Assembly: GCF_013618475.1 (NCBI RefSeq)
Contig: NZ_JABJVN010000007.1
Span: 62,001-126,000, forward strand
DNA: 64,000 bases
DNA from: Saccharibacillus deserti
GTDB lineage: Bacteria; Bacillota; Bacilli; Paenibacillales; Paenibacillaceae
Direction: 5' to 3'
The notes under the pieces are model-generated. The model saw only the letters and a program-made list of their open reading frames with translations, was not told the DNA's origin and did not search any database. A program made the position numbers and the translations under genes. Positions 1 to 12,120 of the stretch are shown here, piece by piece. Every line of letters starts with the position of its first letter. The stretch's first letter is position 1.

Positions 1-492
1 ATGATGGTCAGCAACTCGATGCTGCTGGGCATGAATCTGGCCCGCCGCTCGATGGTGCACGTGGCGATCGGTCTGGTCGTGAAGCTGGCCGGCAGTTTTG
101 CGTTGGCTCCGCTGCTCGGGAATTACGGGATTTACGGCATCATCGGCATGACCGGGGTCTGCTTCCTCGTAATCACGCTGCTCAACCTGCATACCCTGCG
201 CAAGATCGTCCCGTTCTCGGTACTGGGCAGCCGCTGGCCGGCATTTATCGCGACCTGCATGATTATCGCCGCGGCCAGTTTCGGCCTCAGCGAGCTGGGC
301 AGCTGGATGACCGCGTTTATGCATCCGCGTCTTGCTTTCTTCCTGGCCTGCTGCGCGGTAGGCGTAATCGTACCGTCGATTTATCTTGTCCTGCTGGTCG
401 TCCTGCGGGTGATCCGCCGCGACGAGCTGGGTTCGTATCCGCGTCCGCTGCAAAAGGCGCTGCGTCCCCTGATGCGTCTGCAGCGCGGTTGA
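1..492 (+). CDS. Polysaccharide biosynthesis / lipid flippase family protein, C-terminal part
   Basis: The window opens inside this gene, so the true start lies upstream. The 163 visible residues hold about four hydrophobic segments: residues 17-37, 42-60, 79-96 and 108-136. They end in a basic cytoplasmic tail. The pattern resembles the C-terminal part of MOP-superfamily exporters (SpoVB/MurJ/Wzx-like polysaccharide flippases), which move lipid-linked sugars across the membrane. A terminator follows directly, so this is the last gene of its transcript. The family call rests on general hydrophobic pattern and sequence feel, with no catalytic motif available, so the exact subfamily is unknown. 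Confidence 0.5.
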   Translation: MMVSNSMLLGMNLARRSMVHVAIGLVVKLAGSFALAPLLGNYGIYGIIGMTGVCFLVITLLNLHTLRKIVPFSVLGSRWPAFIATCMIIAAASFGLSELGSWMTAFMHPRLAFFLACCAVGVIVPSIYLVLLVVLRVIRRDELGSYPRPLQKALRPLMRLQRG

Positions 493-513
493 TCGCTTTT
501 GATATTGAGCCTG

Positions 514-540
514 GACCTTCCTTGAGGAAGGTCTTTTTTT
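514..540 (+). terminator. Rho-independent terminator after the flippase gene
   Basis: An 8-bp stem (GACCTTCC/GGAAGGTC) with a TTGA loop is followed by a run of seven T residues, 22 bases after the stop codon. Confidence 0.9.
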
Positions 541-605
541 GTGTTTTTTACCGGGTTGTTCGAAGCGGACGGCCATCAAACGGCCGTATCGCAGAACCCA
601 TCGTC

Positions 606-632
606 TACACTTTACGGTAGAAAAACCGATAT
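606..632 (+). promoter_or_regulatory. Sigma-D (flagellar/chemotaxis) type promoter candidate
   Basis: TACA at 606-609, a 16-base spacer and CCGATAT at 626-632 resemble the Bacillus sigma-D consensus TAAA-N14-16-GCCGATAT. It lies about 90 bases before a chemoreceptor gene, the expected target class for sigma-D. One mismatch in the -35 element and one in the -10 element. Confidence 0.5.
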
Positions 633-724
633 AGAGAGGTCTGGGCAGAATCGGAAAGTGAATCAATAACCGCTGTATTGCGGCAAAAAAGATACTCGGA
701 TTATCCGAAGGATGGAGAGAAAAA

Positions 725-2758
725 ATGGTCACTTTGAAAACGAAAGTTCTGCTGGTTGTCGTTGCAGTCTGCGTGCTGATCTCCGTGCCGCTCGCTTCGG
801 TCTCACTGTTTCATATCAAAAAAGAAGCGACGGAAGGAGTCCAATCCGAGATACAGGGGACGGTACGCCAGGCGGCTTCCGAAGTGAATGGATGGATTAC
901 CGCCCAATCCAAAGTCGTCGAGACGCTGGGTAAGGTGCTGCAGGATACCGTTCCTTTGAAAGAGATCCGTCTGGAGCATCTGCAGGCGTATCAATTGGAT
1001 AGCAACAAAGAAGATATCGCGACCCTGTACTTCGGATTGGAAGACGGTACCTACCTGGACGGCGCCGGCTTCAAACCCGATGCTTCCTTCGATGCCCGCA
1101 AACGTCCCTGGTACGAAGCCGCCAAAGCGTCCAATGCCCTGGCCGTCAGCGATGCTTATGTAACCCAGGCCGGCATCCAGTCGATCTATATTGCCCTGCC
1201 GCTGCAAAATGCTTCAGGGGCTTTCGCAGGCGCAATCTCGGAGAACATCGCGCTGACTTCGATCAGAGACGAAGTGGATGCACTCAAAACGGACGACTCG
1301 TTCACGTTCCTGCTCGACAAAAGCGGAGCGGTGCTCGCCCATCCCGACGAAGAGCTGCTGAATACGCCGCTTGGCGACCAGCCCGATTACGAAAAGATTT
1401 TCGACACGATGACAAGTGGAGAAAGCGCAATGGCCGAATACACGTACAAAGGCGATACGCAGCTGCTGTATTATGAAAAGCTGCCGGAGACCGGCTGGAT
1501 CGTGGCGACATCCGTATCCAAAACTTCGGCGTTCGCCGAATACAACCGTCTGCAAAACTTCTTCCTGATCTTTACCGTCGGCCTGCTGCTCGTATTGGCC
1601 GCGCTTGCGTATCTGCTCGCTTATCGGACGATCCGGCCGCTGATTGCTATGAAGGACAGCGCTTCGAAGCTGGCTTCGGGCGATGTGACGGTACGGGTTC
1701 CGATAAAAGGCAAAGACGAAATCGCCCAACTGGGGGCTTCGTTCAACGAAATGTCGTCCTCGCTGAACGGTTTGATTCTGCAGGTCGACCAGTCGGCGCG
1801 CCAAGTGCTGGAATCTTCGCGGGCCATGTCCCAGGACGCATCGGGCAGCAATGACATTGCTAGCCAGATCTCGATGGTGATCGGAGAGATCGCGCGCGGG
1901 GCGACGGATCAGGCGGAATCGATCCAATCGGGGGCCGAACGGGTCTCCGATATGAACGAGACGATTCGGCAAATCTACAAACAAACGGATCGTGCACGTT
2001 CGGCCGCCGGCGACGTGGACGGCGCGATGAGCGGCGGTGAAGCCGCTTTTACCCGTCAGACCGTATTGTCCGAATCCGGCCGTGAATCGACGGAGCGCGT
2101 GGAAGCGGCCAACCGGCTGCTGCTCGGCAAGATCGAAGAAATCTCTCTCATTACGGGGACCATACAGACGATCTCGGCCCAGACCAATCTGCTGGCCCTG
2201 AACGCTTCGATCGAAGCGGCGCGCGCAGGCGAACACGGCAGAGGATTTGCCGTAGTCGCGTCGGAAGTGCGTCGGCTGGCTGAACAAGCGTCCGAATCGA
2301 CCGTAGAGATCAAGCAGCTGCTCGGCGAATTGAACGAAGCCGGCCGCCAGAGTACGGAAGAGCTGGGCCGGTTCCGTCTCAACAGCGATTCCCAGACCGA
2401 GTCGATGCGCGAGACGTCGGGTTCGTTCGAACAAATTCGCCGCTCCGTGGATGTGATCGTCCGTGGCATCAATGCGATCGGCGATTCCATGCAGACCCTG
2501 CAGTCGGGAGCGAACCAAGTATCCGACGTCATGACCGGGCTGGCCGCTGTAGCCGAGCAAAGCGCGGCTTCAACCGAACAGGCCGCTGCCTCTACGATCG
2601 AGCAGTCCCAGACGATCGGGGGAATTTCCGAAGCATCGGCTGCGCTCATGAAACATGCGGACCGTCTGCTGCTGGAAATCAGCCGTTTCCGCACGGAGCA
2701 GAACCGCGAACAAGACGGGACGGACGCTGCGGATGATTCCGGGGCGAAATTGAGTTAA
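725..2758 (+). CDS. Methyl-accepting chemotaxis protein (dCache-HAMP-MCP)
   Basis: Transmembrane chemoreceptor of 677 residues that passes ligand binding to CheA/CheW. A first membrane segment lies at about residues 7-29. An extracellular double-Cache-like sensor region follows to about 275, with a second membrane segment at about 278-300. Then come a HAMP domain (about 300-353) and a cytoplasmic signalling coiled coil. The highly conserved hairpin tip ([20 protein letters not shown]) is at about 481-500. The start follows a GGAGAG ribosome site 5 bases upstream. No che genes are adjacent, so it is an orphan receptor; ligand unknown. Its promoter looks sigma-D-like. Length and architecture are typical for Bacillus McpA/TlpA relatives. 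Confidence 0.93.
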   Translation: MVTLKTKVLLVVVAVCVLISVPLASVSLFHIKKEATEGVQSEIQGTVRQAASEVNGWITAQSKVVETLGKVLQDTVPLKEIRLEHLQAYQLDSNKEDIATLYFGLEDGTYLDGAGFKPDASFDARKRPWYEAAKASNALAVSDAYVTQAGIQSIYIALPLQNASGAFAGAISENIALTSIRDEVDALKTDDSFTFLLDKSGAVLAHPDEELLNTPLGDQPDYEKIFDTMTSGESAMAEYTYKGDTQLLYYEKLPETGWIVATSVSKTSAFAEYNRLQNFFLIFTVGLLLVLAALAYLLAYRTIRPLIAMKDSASKLASGDVTVRVPIKGKDEIAQLGASFNEMSSSLNGLILQVDQSARQVLESSRAMSQDASGSNDIASQISMVIGEIARGATDQAESIQSGAERVSDMNETIRQIYKQTDRARSAAGDVDGAMSGGEAAFTRQTVLSESGRESTERVEAANRLLLGKIEEISLITGTIQTISAQTNLLALNASIEAARAGEHGRGFAVVASEVRRLAEQASESTVEIKQLLGELNEAGRQSTEELGRFRLNSDSQTESMRETSGSFEQIRRSVDVIVRGINAIGDSMQTLQSGANQVSDVMTGLAAVAEQSAASTEQAAASTIEQSQTIGGISEASAALMKHADRLLLEISRFRTEQNREQDGTDAADDSGAKLS

Positions 2759-2811
2759 ACTAAAGAAACCGGCATCGATGCCTGAATAGAATGTCAAAGG
2801 AGAGAATAAGC

Positions 2812-3162
2812 ATGCAGCAAATTCGTACCAAAGCCGATTTTGATCGGGAAATCGCAAGTCCGGGACTGACCGTAGCCGTATTCCGCGCCGACTGGTGCGG
2901 AGACTGCCACTTTATCGATCCGTTTATGCCGGAAGTTGAAGAGCAGCGCAAAGACAGCCTCAACCTGATTCAGGTCGATGTCGAAGAAGTCGAGGAAGTC
3001 AGCCGGGAGCTGAACATTCTCGGGATTCCGAGCTTCGTTGCTTTTTCGAACGGCAAAGAACTGATTCGTTTCGTGAACAAAGCCCGCAAATCTCGTGCCG
3101 AGATCGAGACTTTCCTCGATCGCGCCGCCGAAGTGCACAGCCAGCTTGCCGGCCGGAACTAA
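2812..3162 (+). CDS. Thioredoxin-like protein with CGDC active site
   Basis: A 116-residue thioredoxin-fold protein. The redox motif WCGDC (residues 24-28) replaces the classical WCGPC of true thioredoxins, and the cis-proline loop is present as LGIPSF. The start at 2812 is preferred over a longer reading from 2791 because AAAGGAG lies 11 bases before it. It sits alone between the chemoreceptor and a strong terminator. It probably catalyses dithiol-disulfide exchange in the cytoplasm; the Asp in the active site is common in the YtpP-type thioredoxin-like family of Bacillota and should alter its redox potential. A classical thioredoxin is encoded separately at 33119. Confidence 0.88.
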   Translation: MQQIRTKADFDREIASPGLTVAVFRADWCGDCHFIDPFMPEVEEQRKDSLNLIQVDVEEVEEVSRELNILGIPSFVAFSNGKELIRFVNKARKSRAEIETFLDRAAEVHSQLAGRN

Positions 3163-3171
3163 TCCGGCGCA

Positions 3172-3206
3172 GCCCGCTGCGGCAGTCTGCCGCAGCGGGC
3201 TTTTTT
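3172..3206 (+). terminator. Strong terminator after the thioredoxin-like gene
   Basis: Perfect 13-bp GC-rich stem (GCCCGCTGCGGCA / TGCCGCAGCGGGC) with a GTC loop, then six T residues. Confidence 0.95.
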
Positions 3207-3417
3207 GGCGGGAATGACTTGGCGTATTCACGATTCAGTGAAGAAAGTCATAAAAAAAGGCCGGATAACCAGCAAATATGGAGTTGATTTGAACATTATT
3301 TGTCACAAACGCGATTCTTAACTCGGACCCATTTCCGGTATAATAAAAGAAAAGACGTTTCGGAGACCGCCGTATTCGCGGTACCGGGAATGTCTCCCAT
3401 TACTTTTCGAATCGGCG

Positions 3418-4332
3418 GTGAACATTTTGCAGTATAAGATATTGAAATGGTTAAGCTACGCTTCCTGCGTGATCATGCTGCTCGTCTCGTTCAACGGCGT
3501 AGTCGTAACGAGAACAGGCTCCGGCCTCGAATGCGGACGAGAATTCCCGCTCTGCCACGGCAAGTTCGTGCCGGGAACGACGATGGGTTCGCTGATCGAG
3601 TATACGCACCGTTTGACGGCGGGCATAGCGGGTCTGCTGGCACTTGCAACGCTCGTCGCGTTTCTGATCTGGGCGCGCAAACGGCGTGATTTTCAAATTT
3701 ATGCCGCGATCATGGCTTTCTTCGTGATCGTGCAGGCTATCATGGGCGCGCTTGCCGTCGTCTTCTCGCAGTCGCCTGCGATTATGGCCCTGCACTTCGG
3801 TTTCGCCCTGATCGCTTTCGCAAGTGCGCTTGTGCTGGCGCTGTCCGTTCGCAGGGCCGGCAGCCTGGAGCATTATCAGGCCCCTCCTGCTTCGCAGAGG
3901 GTTAGCAAGCGCACGCGCAATCTGACCGTATTCTCGGCGGTCTTCACTTATGCGGTCGTCTATACCGGCGCGCTGGTCAGCCATACGGAATTAGCCAAAG
4001 TCTCGGTCATTCTGCATATCGCTTCCGCGCTGCTGCTGATCTTCGTCTTGATGATCGGTCATATGGCGGTTCGCAGCTATTCGCATATTCCGGATATCCG
4101 GAAGCTCGGGATGATCGTCATTGTGCTGATGATCGCCCTGCCGCTCAGCGGCATATTGAATCTGGTGGCGCTGGGCAGCGAATACTATATGTTCGCGCCG
4201 ATGCTGCATACGCTCATTACGGATTTCCTGTTTGCGTTCCTGTGCTTCATGAGTATCCGTACCTGGGAGCTCAGCCGGATTCCGGCCGGGGAAGAAGCAG
4301 CCGTGCGCGTCAAAGACACTGTCCAGGCCTGA
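3418..4332 (+). CDS. ctaA: Heme A synthase
   Basis: Integral membrane enzyme (about 304 residues) that oxidises the C8 methyl of heme O to give heme A for aa3-type cytochrome oxidase. About eight hydrophobic segments are visible. Conserved family features include an early TRTGSGLECGREFPLC stretch with the cysteine pair of the first extracellular loop, and histidines in YTHRLTAG and LHFGFA. C-terminal histidines are at LHIASA and LHTLIT. Two starts are possible: GTG at 3418, or TTG at 3427, which has the GGCGGTGA ribosome site at good distance. The oxidase genes and ctaB are not in the window. A terminator follows. Confidence 0.92.
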   Translation: MNILQYKILKWLSYASCVIMLLVSFNGVVVTRTGSGLECGREFPLCHGKFVPGTTMGSLIEYTHRLTAGIAGLLALATLVAFLIWARKRRDFQIYAAIMAFFVIVQAIMGALAVVFSQSPAIMALHFGFALIAFASALVLALSVRRAGSLEHYQAPPASQRVSKRTRNLTVFSAVFTYAVVYTGALVSHTELAKVSVILHIASALLLIFVLMIGHMAVRSYSHIPDIRKLGMIVIVLMIALPLSGILNLVALGSEYYMFAPMLHTLITDFLFAFLCFMSIRTWELSRIPAGEEAAVRVKDTVQA

Positions 4333-4428
4333 ATATGCGGACCGAAAGTCTACCCGGAACGGATCATTTTTTAAGCGGGCAGGCGGGCATTTCGGCAGGG
4401 CGGATGGTTAGGAAAGTACGGAACGGCC

Positions 4429-4456
4429 AAGAAGTCTCGGCGGAGGCTTCTTTTTT
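4429..4456 (+). terminator. Terminator after ctaA
   Basis: AAGAAGTCT / AGGCTTCTT stem with one G-U pair and a six-base loop, ending in TTTTTT. Confidence 0.75.
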
Positions 4457-4505
4457 GTGCAGACATTTTGTCCGCAGTCGCAAGACAAGCGTGAAGGAAA
4501 AAATC

Positions 4506-4521
4506 CATGAAAATTTTCATG
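4506..4521. promoter_or_regulatory. Perfect 16-bp palindrome before the met promoter
   Basis: CATGAAAATTTTCATG is a perfect palindrome ending 7 bases before the -35 element of the metNIQ promoter. It could be an operator for a dimeric regulator, or chance; no known consensus fits well. The AATTTTC half resembles half of a CodY box. Confidence 0.35.
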
Positions 4522-4528
4522 AGAAACC

Positions 4529-4557
4529 TTTACAAAACGTGTCAAACTGAATATACT
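4529..4557 (+). promoter_or_regulatory. Sigma-A promoter of the met riboswitch operon
   Basis: TTTACA, a 17-base spacer and TATACT give a good vegetative promoter. Predicted transcription start is about 4564, some 70 bases before the S-box core. Confidence 0.75.
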
Positions 4558-4632
4558 GAGTTAAGGATTTCGGTTCGATGTTTTCGAATTTCTGTAATCC
4601 CAAGCTTTCCAATTAGATATCTCAGATTTTTT

Positions 4633-4830
4633 CTTATCGAGAGAGGCGGAGGGACAGGCCCGATGAAGCCCGGCAACCGATCCTGCACACGAACGTCACG
4701 AAACAGACGTCGCGTCAGGGTGTCATGGTGCTAATTCCTACAGAACTGCAAGGCGGGTTCTGGCAGATGAGAAGGTGACTCTACGCATACGATGCGAGCC
4801 CTTTTTGTCTAACCAAAAAGGGCTCTTTGA
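4633..4830 (+). promoter_or_regulatory. SAM-I (S-box) riboswitch with terminator
   Basis: Classical S-box core. The P1 strand starts CTTATCGAGAGAGGCGGAGG, followed by GATGAAGCCCGGCAACC, then GGTGCTAATTCC, and the closing AGATGAGAAGG at 4765-4775. The expression platform is a strong hairpin (GAGCCCTTTTTG / CAAAAAGGGCTC, 4796-4825) with a short T-rich tail. When S-adenosylmethionine is bound, the terminator should form and block metNIQ transcription; when it is scarce, readthrough should occur. This mode of action is established for the family. Confidence 0.96.
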
Positions 4831-4981
4831 TTTATTCGGACATCGCAGGTTCTTCCTTGCACAGCGAAGAATCGGGCTCGATCGGCGATTTGGATTAACA
4901 ATCGGCTTTAAGACATCAACGCGGAGCATAAAGTGGGCAGGCCACGCCTCAGGGCGGCCCCCAAGTAGGAGGAACAACCGA

Positions 4982-5998
4982 GTGATTACCATTAAAAATC
5001 TGGTCAAGACCTACACCACGCGGGGCAAGTCGGCCACCGCATTGAACGGAATCAATCTGGAGATCGGACAAGGCGAAATTTTCGGGATCATCGGACATTC
5101 GGGAGCCGGCAAGAGTACCCTGATCCGATGTATCAATATGCTGGAGCAGCCGACAAGCGGCTCGGTCCGGATCGGCGAGACCGAAATCACCCGCCTCGGC
5201 AAAAGACAGCTTCAGCGCGAACGCCGGAAGCTCGGCATGATCTTCCAGCATTTTAACCTGCTGTCGTCGGCAACCGTCTACGACAACGTCGCTTTCCCGC
5301 TGCGCCTTGAACGCATGCCGCGTGCCGAGATCGACCGCCGGGTCAAAGAAATGCTTGAGCTGGTGGGACTGACCGAGCACGCGAAAAAGTATCCGGCCCA
5401 GCTGTCGGGCGGACAGAAGCAAAGAGTCGGCATCGCCCGGGCGCTTGCACCCAATCCGCGCGTCCTGCTGTGCGACGAAGCGACATCCGCGCTTGATCCG
5501 CAGACCACCGACTCGATTCTGCGCCTGCTGCTCGATATCAACCGCAAGCTCGGTTTGACCATCGTGCTCATTACGCATGAAATGCACGTCATTCAGAGCA
5601 TCTGCGACAAGGTGGCCGTGATCAACGGCGGCATTATCGTGGAACAGGGACCCGTTATCGAAGTATTCCTGAAGCCGAGAGAAGCGATTACCCGCGACTT
5701 CATCAAGCGGGAGTCCGAAGGCGGAGAAATGTTTGAAGAAGCGATCCGCGCCGTACATGTTCCGTCTTCGCGAACGGTCAGGGTGACGTTTATCGGAGAA
5801 TTGACGTACGAATCGACCCTCTCGCAGACGGTCAAGGAAACGGGAGTGGACTTCGCCATTCTTCAGGGCACGATCTCGCGCATCAAAGACACCCCTTACG
5901 GGCAGCTGGTGGTCCGCTTTGAAGGCGATACGGATTCGATCAACAACACGCTGCGGCGGCTTACCGAACAACGGCTTGAAGTGGAGGAACTGCAATGA
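4982..5998 (+). CDS. metN: Methionine ABC transporter ATP-binding protein
   Basis: ATPase (338 residues) of the D/L-methionine importer MetNIQ. Walker A is GHSGAGKST (about residue 38), followed by a Q-loop (FQHFN), the signature LSGGQKQR, Walker B VLLCDEATSALD and the H-loop THEMH. A C-terminal NIL domain (about residues 260-338) is the methionine-sensing regulatory domain of this family. The GTG start at 4982 is chosen because TAGGAGGA lies 8 bases upstream; upstream in-frame sequence belongs to the riboswitch leader. It overlaps metI by 4 bases (ATGA), indicating translational coupling. Confidence 0.96.
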   Translation: MITIKNLVKTYTTRGKSATALNGINLEIGQGEIFGIIGHSGAGKSTLIRCINMLEQPTSGSVRIGETEITRLGKRQLQRERRKLGMIFQHFNLLSSATVYDNVAFPLRLERMPRAEIDRRVKEMLELVGLTEHAKKYPAQLSGGQKQRVGIARALAPNPRVLLCDEATSALDPQTTDSILRLLLDINRKLGLTIVLITHEMHVIQSICDKVAVINGGIIVEQGPVIEVFLKPREAITRDFIKRESEGGEMFEEAIRAVHVPSSRTVRVTFIGELTYESTLSQTVKETGVDFAILQGTISRIKDTPYGQLVVRFEGDTDSINNTLRRLTEQRLEVEELQ

Positions 5999-6666
5999 AC
6001 GGCAAACTCGATTTTTCGCAAGTCAACTGGGACGAGTTCGGCAAAGCTACGATCGAAACGCTCCAGATGCTCGGCTATTCCAGCCTGTTCACCCTGCTTA
6101 TCGGTCTTCCGCTCGGCATCGTATTGTTCCTGTGGGCGCGTTCGTCGTCGTACATGCTGCGGGTGCTGTACAGCATCCTGTCGGTGATCGTCAACATCCT
6201 GCGTTCCGTCCCGTTCATCATCTTGATCATCGCGTTGATCCCGATCACAAAGGAAATCGTTAACACTTCGATCGGCGTACGTGGCATGATTCCGCCTCTC
6301 GTCATCGGCGCCGCTCCGTTCTTTGCGAGGCTCGTTGAGACCGCGCTGCGCGAAGTGGACCGCGGCGTGATCGAAGCGGCCCAATCGATGGGCGCTTCCA
6401 CCTGGCAGGTCGTGTACAAAGTCATTCTGCGCGAATCGCTGCCTGGCCTGATCGCAGGCTTCACGGTCACGGTGATCGCCTTGATCTCCTACACCGCCAT
6501 GTCGGGTCTGGTCGGAGGCGGAGGCCTTGGAACGCTTGCGGTCAACTACGGTTATTACCGCTATGAGACGGCCGTTATGCTTGTATCTCTTGTGCTCATT
6601 GTCCTGATGGTACAGATCATCCAGATGATCGGCGATCGTCTGGTCCTTCATTTTACCCGGAAATAA
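5995..6666 (+). CDS. metI: Methionine ABC transporter permease
   Basis: Inner-membrane permease of 223 residues with about five membrane spans and the EAA loop (EAAQSMGASTWQVVYKVILR) that contacts MetN. It is the second gene of metNIQ, sharing ATGA with metN. About 34 bases separate it from metQ, which has its own AGGGGAG site. Length and motif are standard for the MetI family. Confidence 0.95.
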   Translation: MNGKLDFSQVNWDEFGKATIETLQMLGYSSLFTLLIGLPLGIVLFLWARSSSYMLRVLYSILSVIVNILRSVPFIILIIALIPITKEIVNTSIGVRGMIPPLVIGAAPFFARLVETALREVDRGVIEAAQSMGASTWQVVYKVILRESLPGLIAGFTVTVIALISYTAMSGLVGGGGLGTLAVNYGYYRYETAVMLVSLVLIVLMVQIIQMIGDRLVLHFTRK

Positions 6667-6700
6667 AATATAAAATAGTGAACAAAAGGGGAGAAACACA

Positions 6701-7552
6701 ATGAAAAAATGGATTCTCGCAGTACTCACGCTTTCGCTCGTCGCTCTGTTGGCCGCATGCGGCAACAGTAACAGCGGCACTACGGCTTCTACAGACAAGG
6801 AACCGGCTGCCGGCGACGCGGCTTCTACCGAAGCGGTTACGCTCAAAGTCGGCGCTTCTCCCGTACCTCACTCCGTGATCCTGGAACACATCAAGCCCGC
6901 TCTGGAAAAAGAAGGCGTGAATCTGGAGATCGTTGAATTCGCGGATTACATTCTTCCGAATACGCAGCTGGCCGAAAAATCGCTGGATGCGAACTTCTTC
7001 CAGACCCAGGCGTACCTGGATGTGCAAAATGAGAAAAACGGAACCGATCTGGTCAGCGTAGCTTCCGTACACATCGAACCTTTCGCAGGCTATTCCAAAA
7101 AAATCAAATCGATCGAAGAGCTGGCCGACGGCGCAACGGTCGCGATTCCGAACGATCCGACCAACACGGCGCGCGCGCTGCTGCTGCTCGAGAAACAAGG
7201 CCTGATCAAGCTCAAAGAAGGCGCGGACATCACATCGACCGAGCGCGACGTGACAGAGAACACCAAGAACCTGAAGTTCCTGCCGATCGAAGCCGCAGCG
7301 ATTCCACGTCAGCTGGACGAAGTCGACCTGGCGATGATCAACGCCAACTATGCGCTTGCAGCCGATCTGTCGCCAGGCGAAGACGCCCTGTTCAAAGAAG
7401 ACAGCGACGTGCCTTACGCCAACCTGCTCGTTGCGCGTCCAGACAACAAAGATTCCGATGCCATCAAGAAATTGATCGCGGCTCTGAATTCGGCAGACAC
7501 GAAAAAGTTCATCGAAGAAAAGTATAAAGGCGAGATCATCCCGGCTTTCTAA
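6701..7552 (+). CDS. metQ: Methionine-binding lipoprotein
   Basis: Substrate-binding lipoprotein (283 residues). The N-terminus has a lysine-rich start, a hydrophobic stretch and the lipobox LLAAC (Cys20), so it is lipid-anchored outside the membrane. The mature protein is of NlpA type: VGASPVPHSVILE, then DANFFQTQAYLD, AIPNDPTNTARAL and the late VDLAMINANYA segment lining the methionine site. It completes the metNIQ operon under the SAM-I riboswitch. A terminator follows 45 bases after the stop. Confidence 0.96.
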   Translation: MKKWILAVLTLSLVALLAACGNSNSGTTASTDKEPAAGDAASTEAVTLKVGASPVPHSVILEHIKPALEKEGVNLEIVEFADYILPNTQLAEKSLDANFFQTQAYLDVQNEKNGTDLVSVASVHIEPFAGYSKKIKSIEELADGATVAIPNDPTNTARALLLLEKQGLIKLKEGADITSTERDVTENTKNLKFLPIEAAAIPRQLDEVDLAMINANYALAADLSPGEDALFKEDSDVPYANLLVARPDNKDSDAIKKLIAALNSADTKKFIEEKYKGEIIPAF

Positions 7553-7595
7553 GCGTGAACGGCGGAACCGCCGATTGAGATCTATCGATTATCGT

Positions 7596-7634
7596 AAAAA
7601 GTCCCGGACTCCGAATGGAGAACGGGACTTTTTT
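7596..7634. terminator. Bidirectional terminator between metQ and nifU-like gene
   Basis: AAAAAGTCCCG / CGGGACTTTTTTT stem with T runs on both strands, between convergent genes, so it can serve both. Confidence 0.9.
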
Positions 7635-7749
7635 TGGTGAGATTCGTGATCCCGTCAAAAGGACAAACAAAAACGCCGAATCCGAAGATTCGACGCTCTC
7701 ATTCCATGTTCGCCGAAGCGAAATCTTGTATACGAACCGAAGGCCCGTC

Positions 7750-7995
7750 TTAGAAGACTTGGATAACTTCGTTCACGCCTTCGACTTCTTCGAACAGGGC
7801 ACGTTCGATACCGGCTTTCAGCGTGATCGTGGAGCTTGGGCAGCTGCCGCAAGCGCCGACCAGCTTCAGCTTCACGATGCCGTCTTCGACGTCAACCAAT
7901 TCAACGTCTCCGCCGTCGCGCTGCAGGAAAGGACGCAGTTTGTCCAGCACATCGGATACCTCGTCATACATTTCAAGTTGTGCACTTTCACTCAT
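7750..7995 (-). CDS. yutI: NifU-like C-terminal domain Fe-S scaffold protein (YutI type)
   Basis: Small 81-residue protein consisting of a single NifU C-terminal domain. The CGSCPSS motif (Cys at about 49 and 52) is the conserved CxxC that binds or transfers a 4Fe-4S cluster in Nfu proteins. The start has AGAGGAG about 9 bases upstream. It is divergent from yuzB, an arrangement resembling the Bacillus yutI-yuzB neighbourhood as I recall it. It probably acts as a cytoplasmic Fe-S carrier for enzymes such as the radical SAM and succinate dehydrogenase proteins encoded nearby; that link is inference. Confidence 0.92.
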   Translation of the reverse strand: MSESAQLEMYDEVSDVLDKLRPFLQRDGGDVELVDVEDGIVKLKLVGACGSCPSSTITLKAGIERALFEEVEGVNEVIQVF

Positions 7996-8198
7996 TATAG
8001 TCAGCTCCTCTCAAATGTTTGAAGCGTACAGTCATAACGGCGTAACCACTTCGGAGAATTATTTTGCAAATGGATGAAAAAGAAATCAAACTTTGCAAAA
8101 GTCTCTCTTGTATTATAATATAAATGGATCGAAAATTAAAGGATCATTACACGTTTACCGCTATGCGGCTGAGAATAAATAAGAATAGGTGAGAAAAC

Positions 8199-8456
8199 AT
8201 GATCAGACCGATTATCGAATTCTGTGCGAGCAATATGCATCACGGTACGCAGGAACTGTTCGATAAACTGGAAAGCAATCCCGAATACGATGTGATCGAA
8301 TACGGCTGCCTCGGCAACTGCGGCCAATGCGACTTCGGTCCTTATGCGATGGTGAACAGCGATGTCGTCGAAGCCGAGACGGTAGAAGCGCTGGAGAAAG
8401 CGATCGAAGCGAAGATGAACGAAGAAGATCCTTGGGCATCATTAAACTTGGACTAG
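8199..8456 (+). CDS. yuzB: YuzB family (DUF1450) small cysteine protein
   Basis: An 85-residue protein matching the YuzB/UPF0349 family. Cys8 (EFCASN) and a YGCLGNCGQCDFGPYAMVN segment give four conserved cysteines that resemble a thioredoxin-like 2Fe-2S ferredoxin pattern (CxxNxGxC style). Function is not established; the neighbours (NifU-like, NADH dehydrogenases) suggest redox or Fe-S work. Translation starts at ATG 8199 after AGGTGAG. A weak A/T-rich promoter (TTGCAA-15-TATAAT, 8093-8119) lies upstream. Confidence 0.88.
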   Translation: MIRPIIEFCASNMHHGTQELFDKLESNPEYDVIEYGCLGNCGQCDFGPYAMVNSDVVEAETVEALEKAIEAKMNEEDPWASLNLD

Positions 8457-8495
8457 ATGCCGTCACTTAAACTTTTAACAAAATTCCGCCCCGAA

Positions 8496-8509
8496 TGTTG
8501 ACGCTTTCA
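8496..8509 (-). promoter_or_regulatory. cre-like CcpA box overlapping the bgl -35
   Basis: Read on the minus strand, TGAAAGCGTCAACA fits the cre consensus TGWNANCGNTNWCA with one mismatch and covers the -35 hexamer of the bgl promoter. CcpA bound here should repress the PTS operon when glucose is plentiful. The regulatory effect is inference. Confidence 0.55.
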
Positions 8510-8526
8510 AAAATATGCGCTACAAT
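8498..8526 (+). promoter_or_regulatory. Sigma-A promoter of the beta-glucoside operon
   Basis: TTGACG, exactly 17 bases, TACAAT. Transcription would start at about 8533, immediately before the RAT sequence. Confidence 0.85.
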
Positions 8527-8542
8527 GACAGCAATTCAATAA

Positions 8543-8623
8543 ACCATTAGGCATGTGACTGGTAATGCAGGCAGGACCTAAAACGAACAAATCTCCCGAT
8601 TTGTGCGTTTTAGGTCCTTTTTT
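8543..8623 (+). promoter_or_regulatory. LicT/BglG-type RAT antiterminator overlapping a terminator
   Basis: The segment GCATGTGACTGGTAATGCAG (8551-8570) followed by GCAGGACC matches the ribonucleic antiterminator of BglG/LicT regulators. Its 3' end overlaps the 5' arm of a strong terminator (GGACCTAAAACG / CGTTTTAGGTCC, 8574-8617, then six T). RNA-bound antiterminator should prevent terminator folding. The antiterminator gene is the third gene of this operon. Confidence 0.92.
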
Positions 8624-8674
8624 ATATGAAAAATTGCTGCAACCTTTCACAAAAGCCTGAAAAGGAGCATAGAT

Positions 8675-12077
<3,403 letters not shown>

Positions 12078-12120
12078 ACGAACCGGCTTCTCCGATCTTT
12101 CCCTCAGGAAGGGGATCAGG

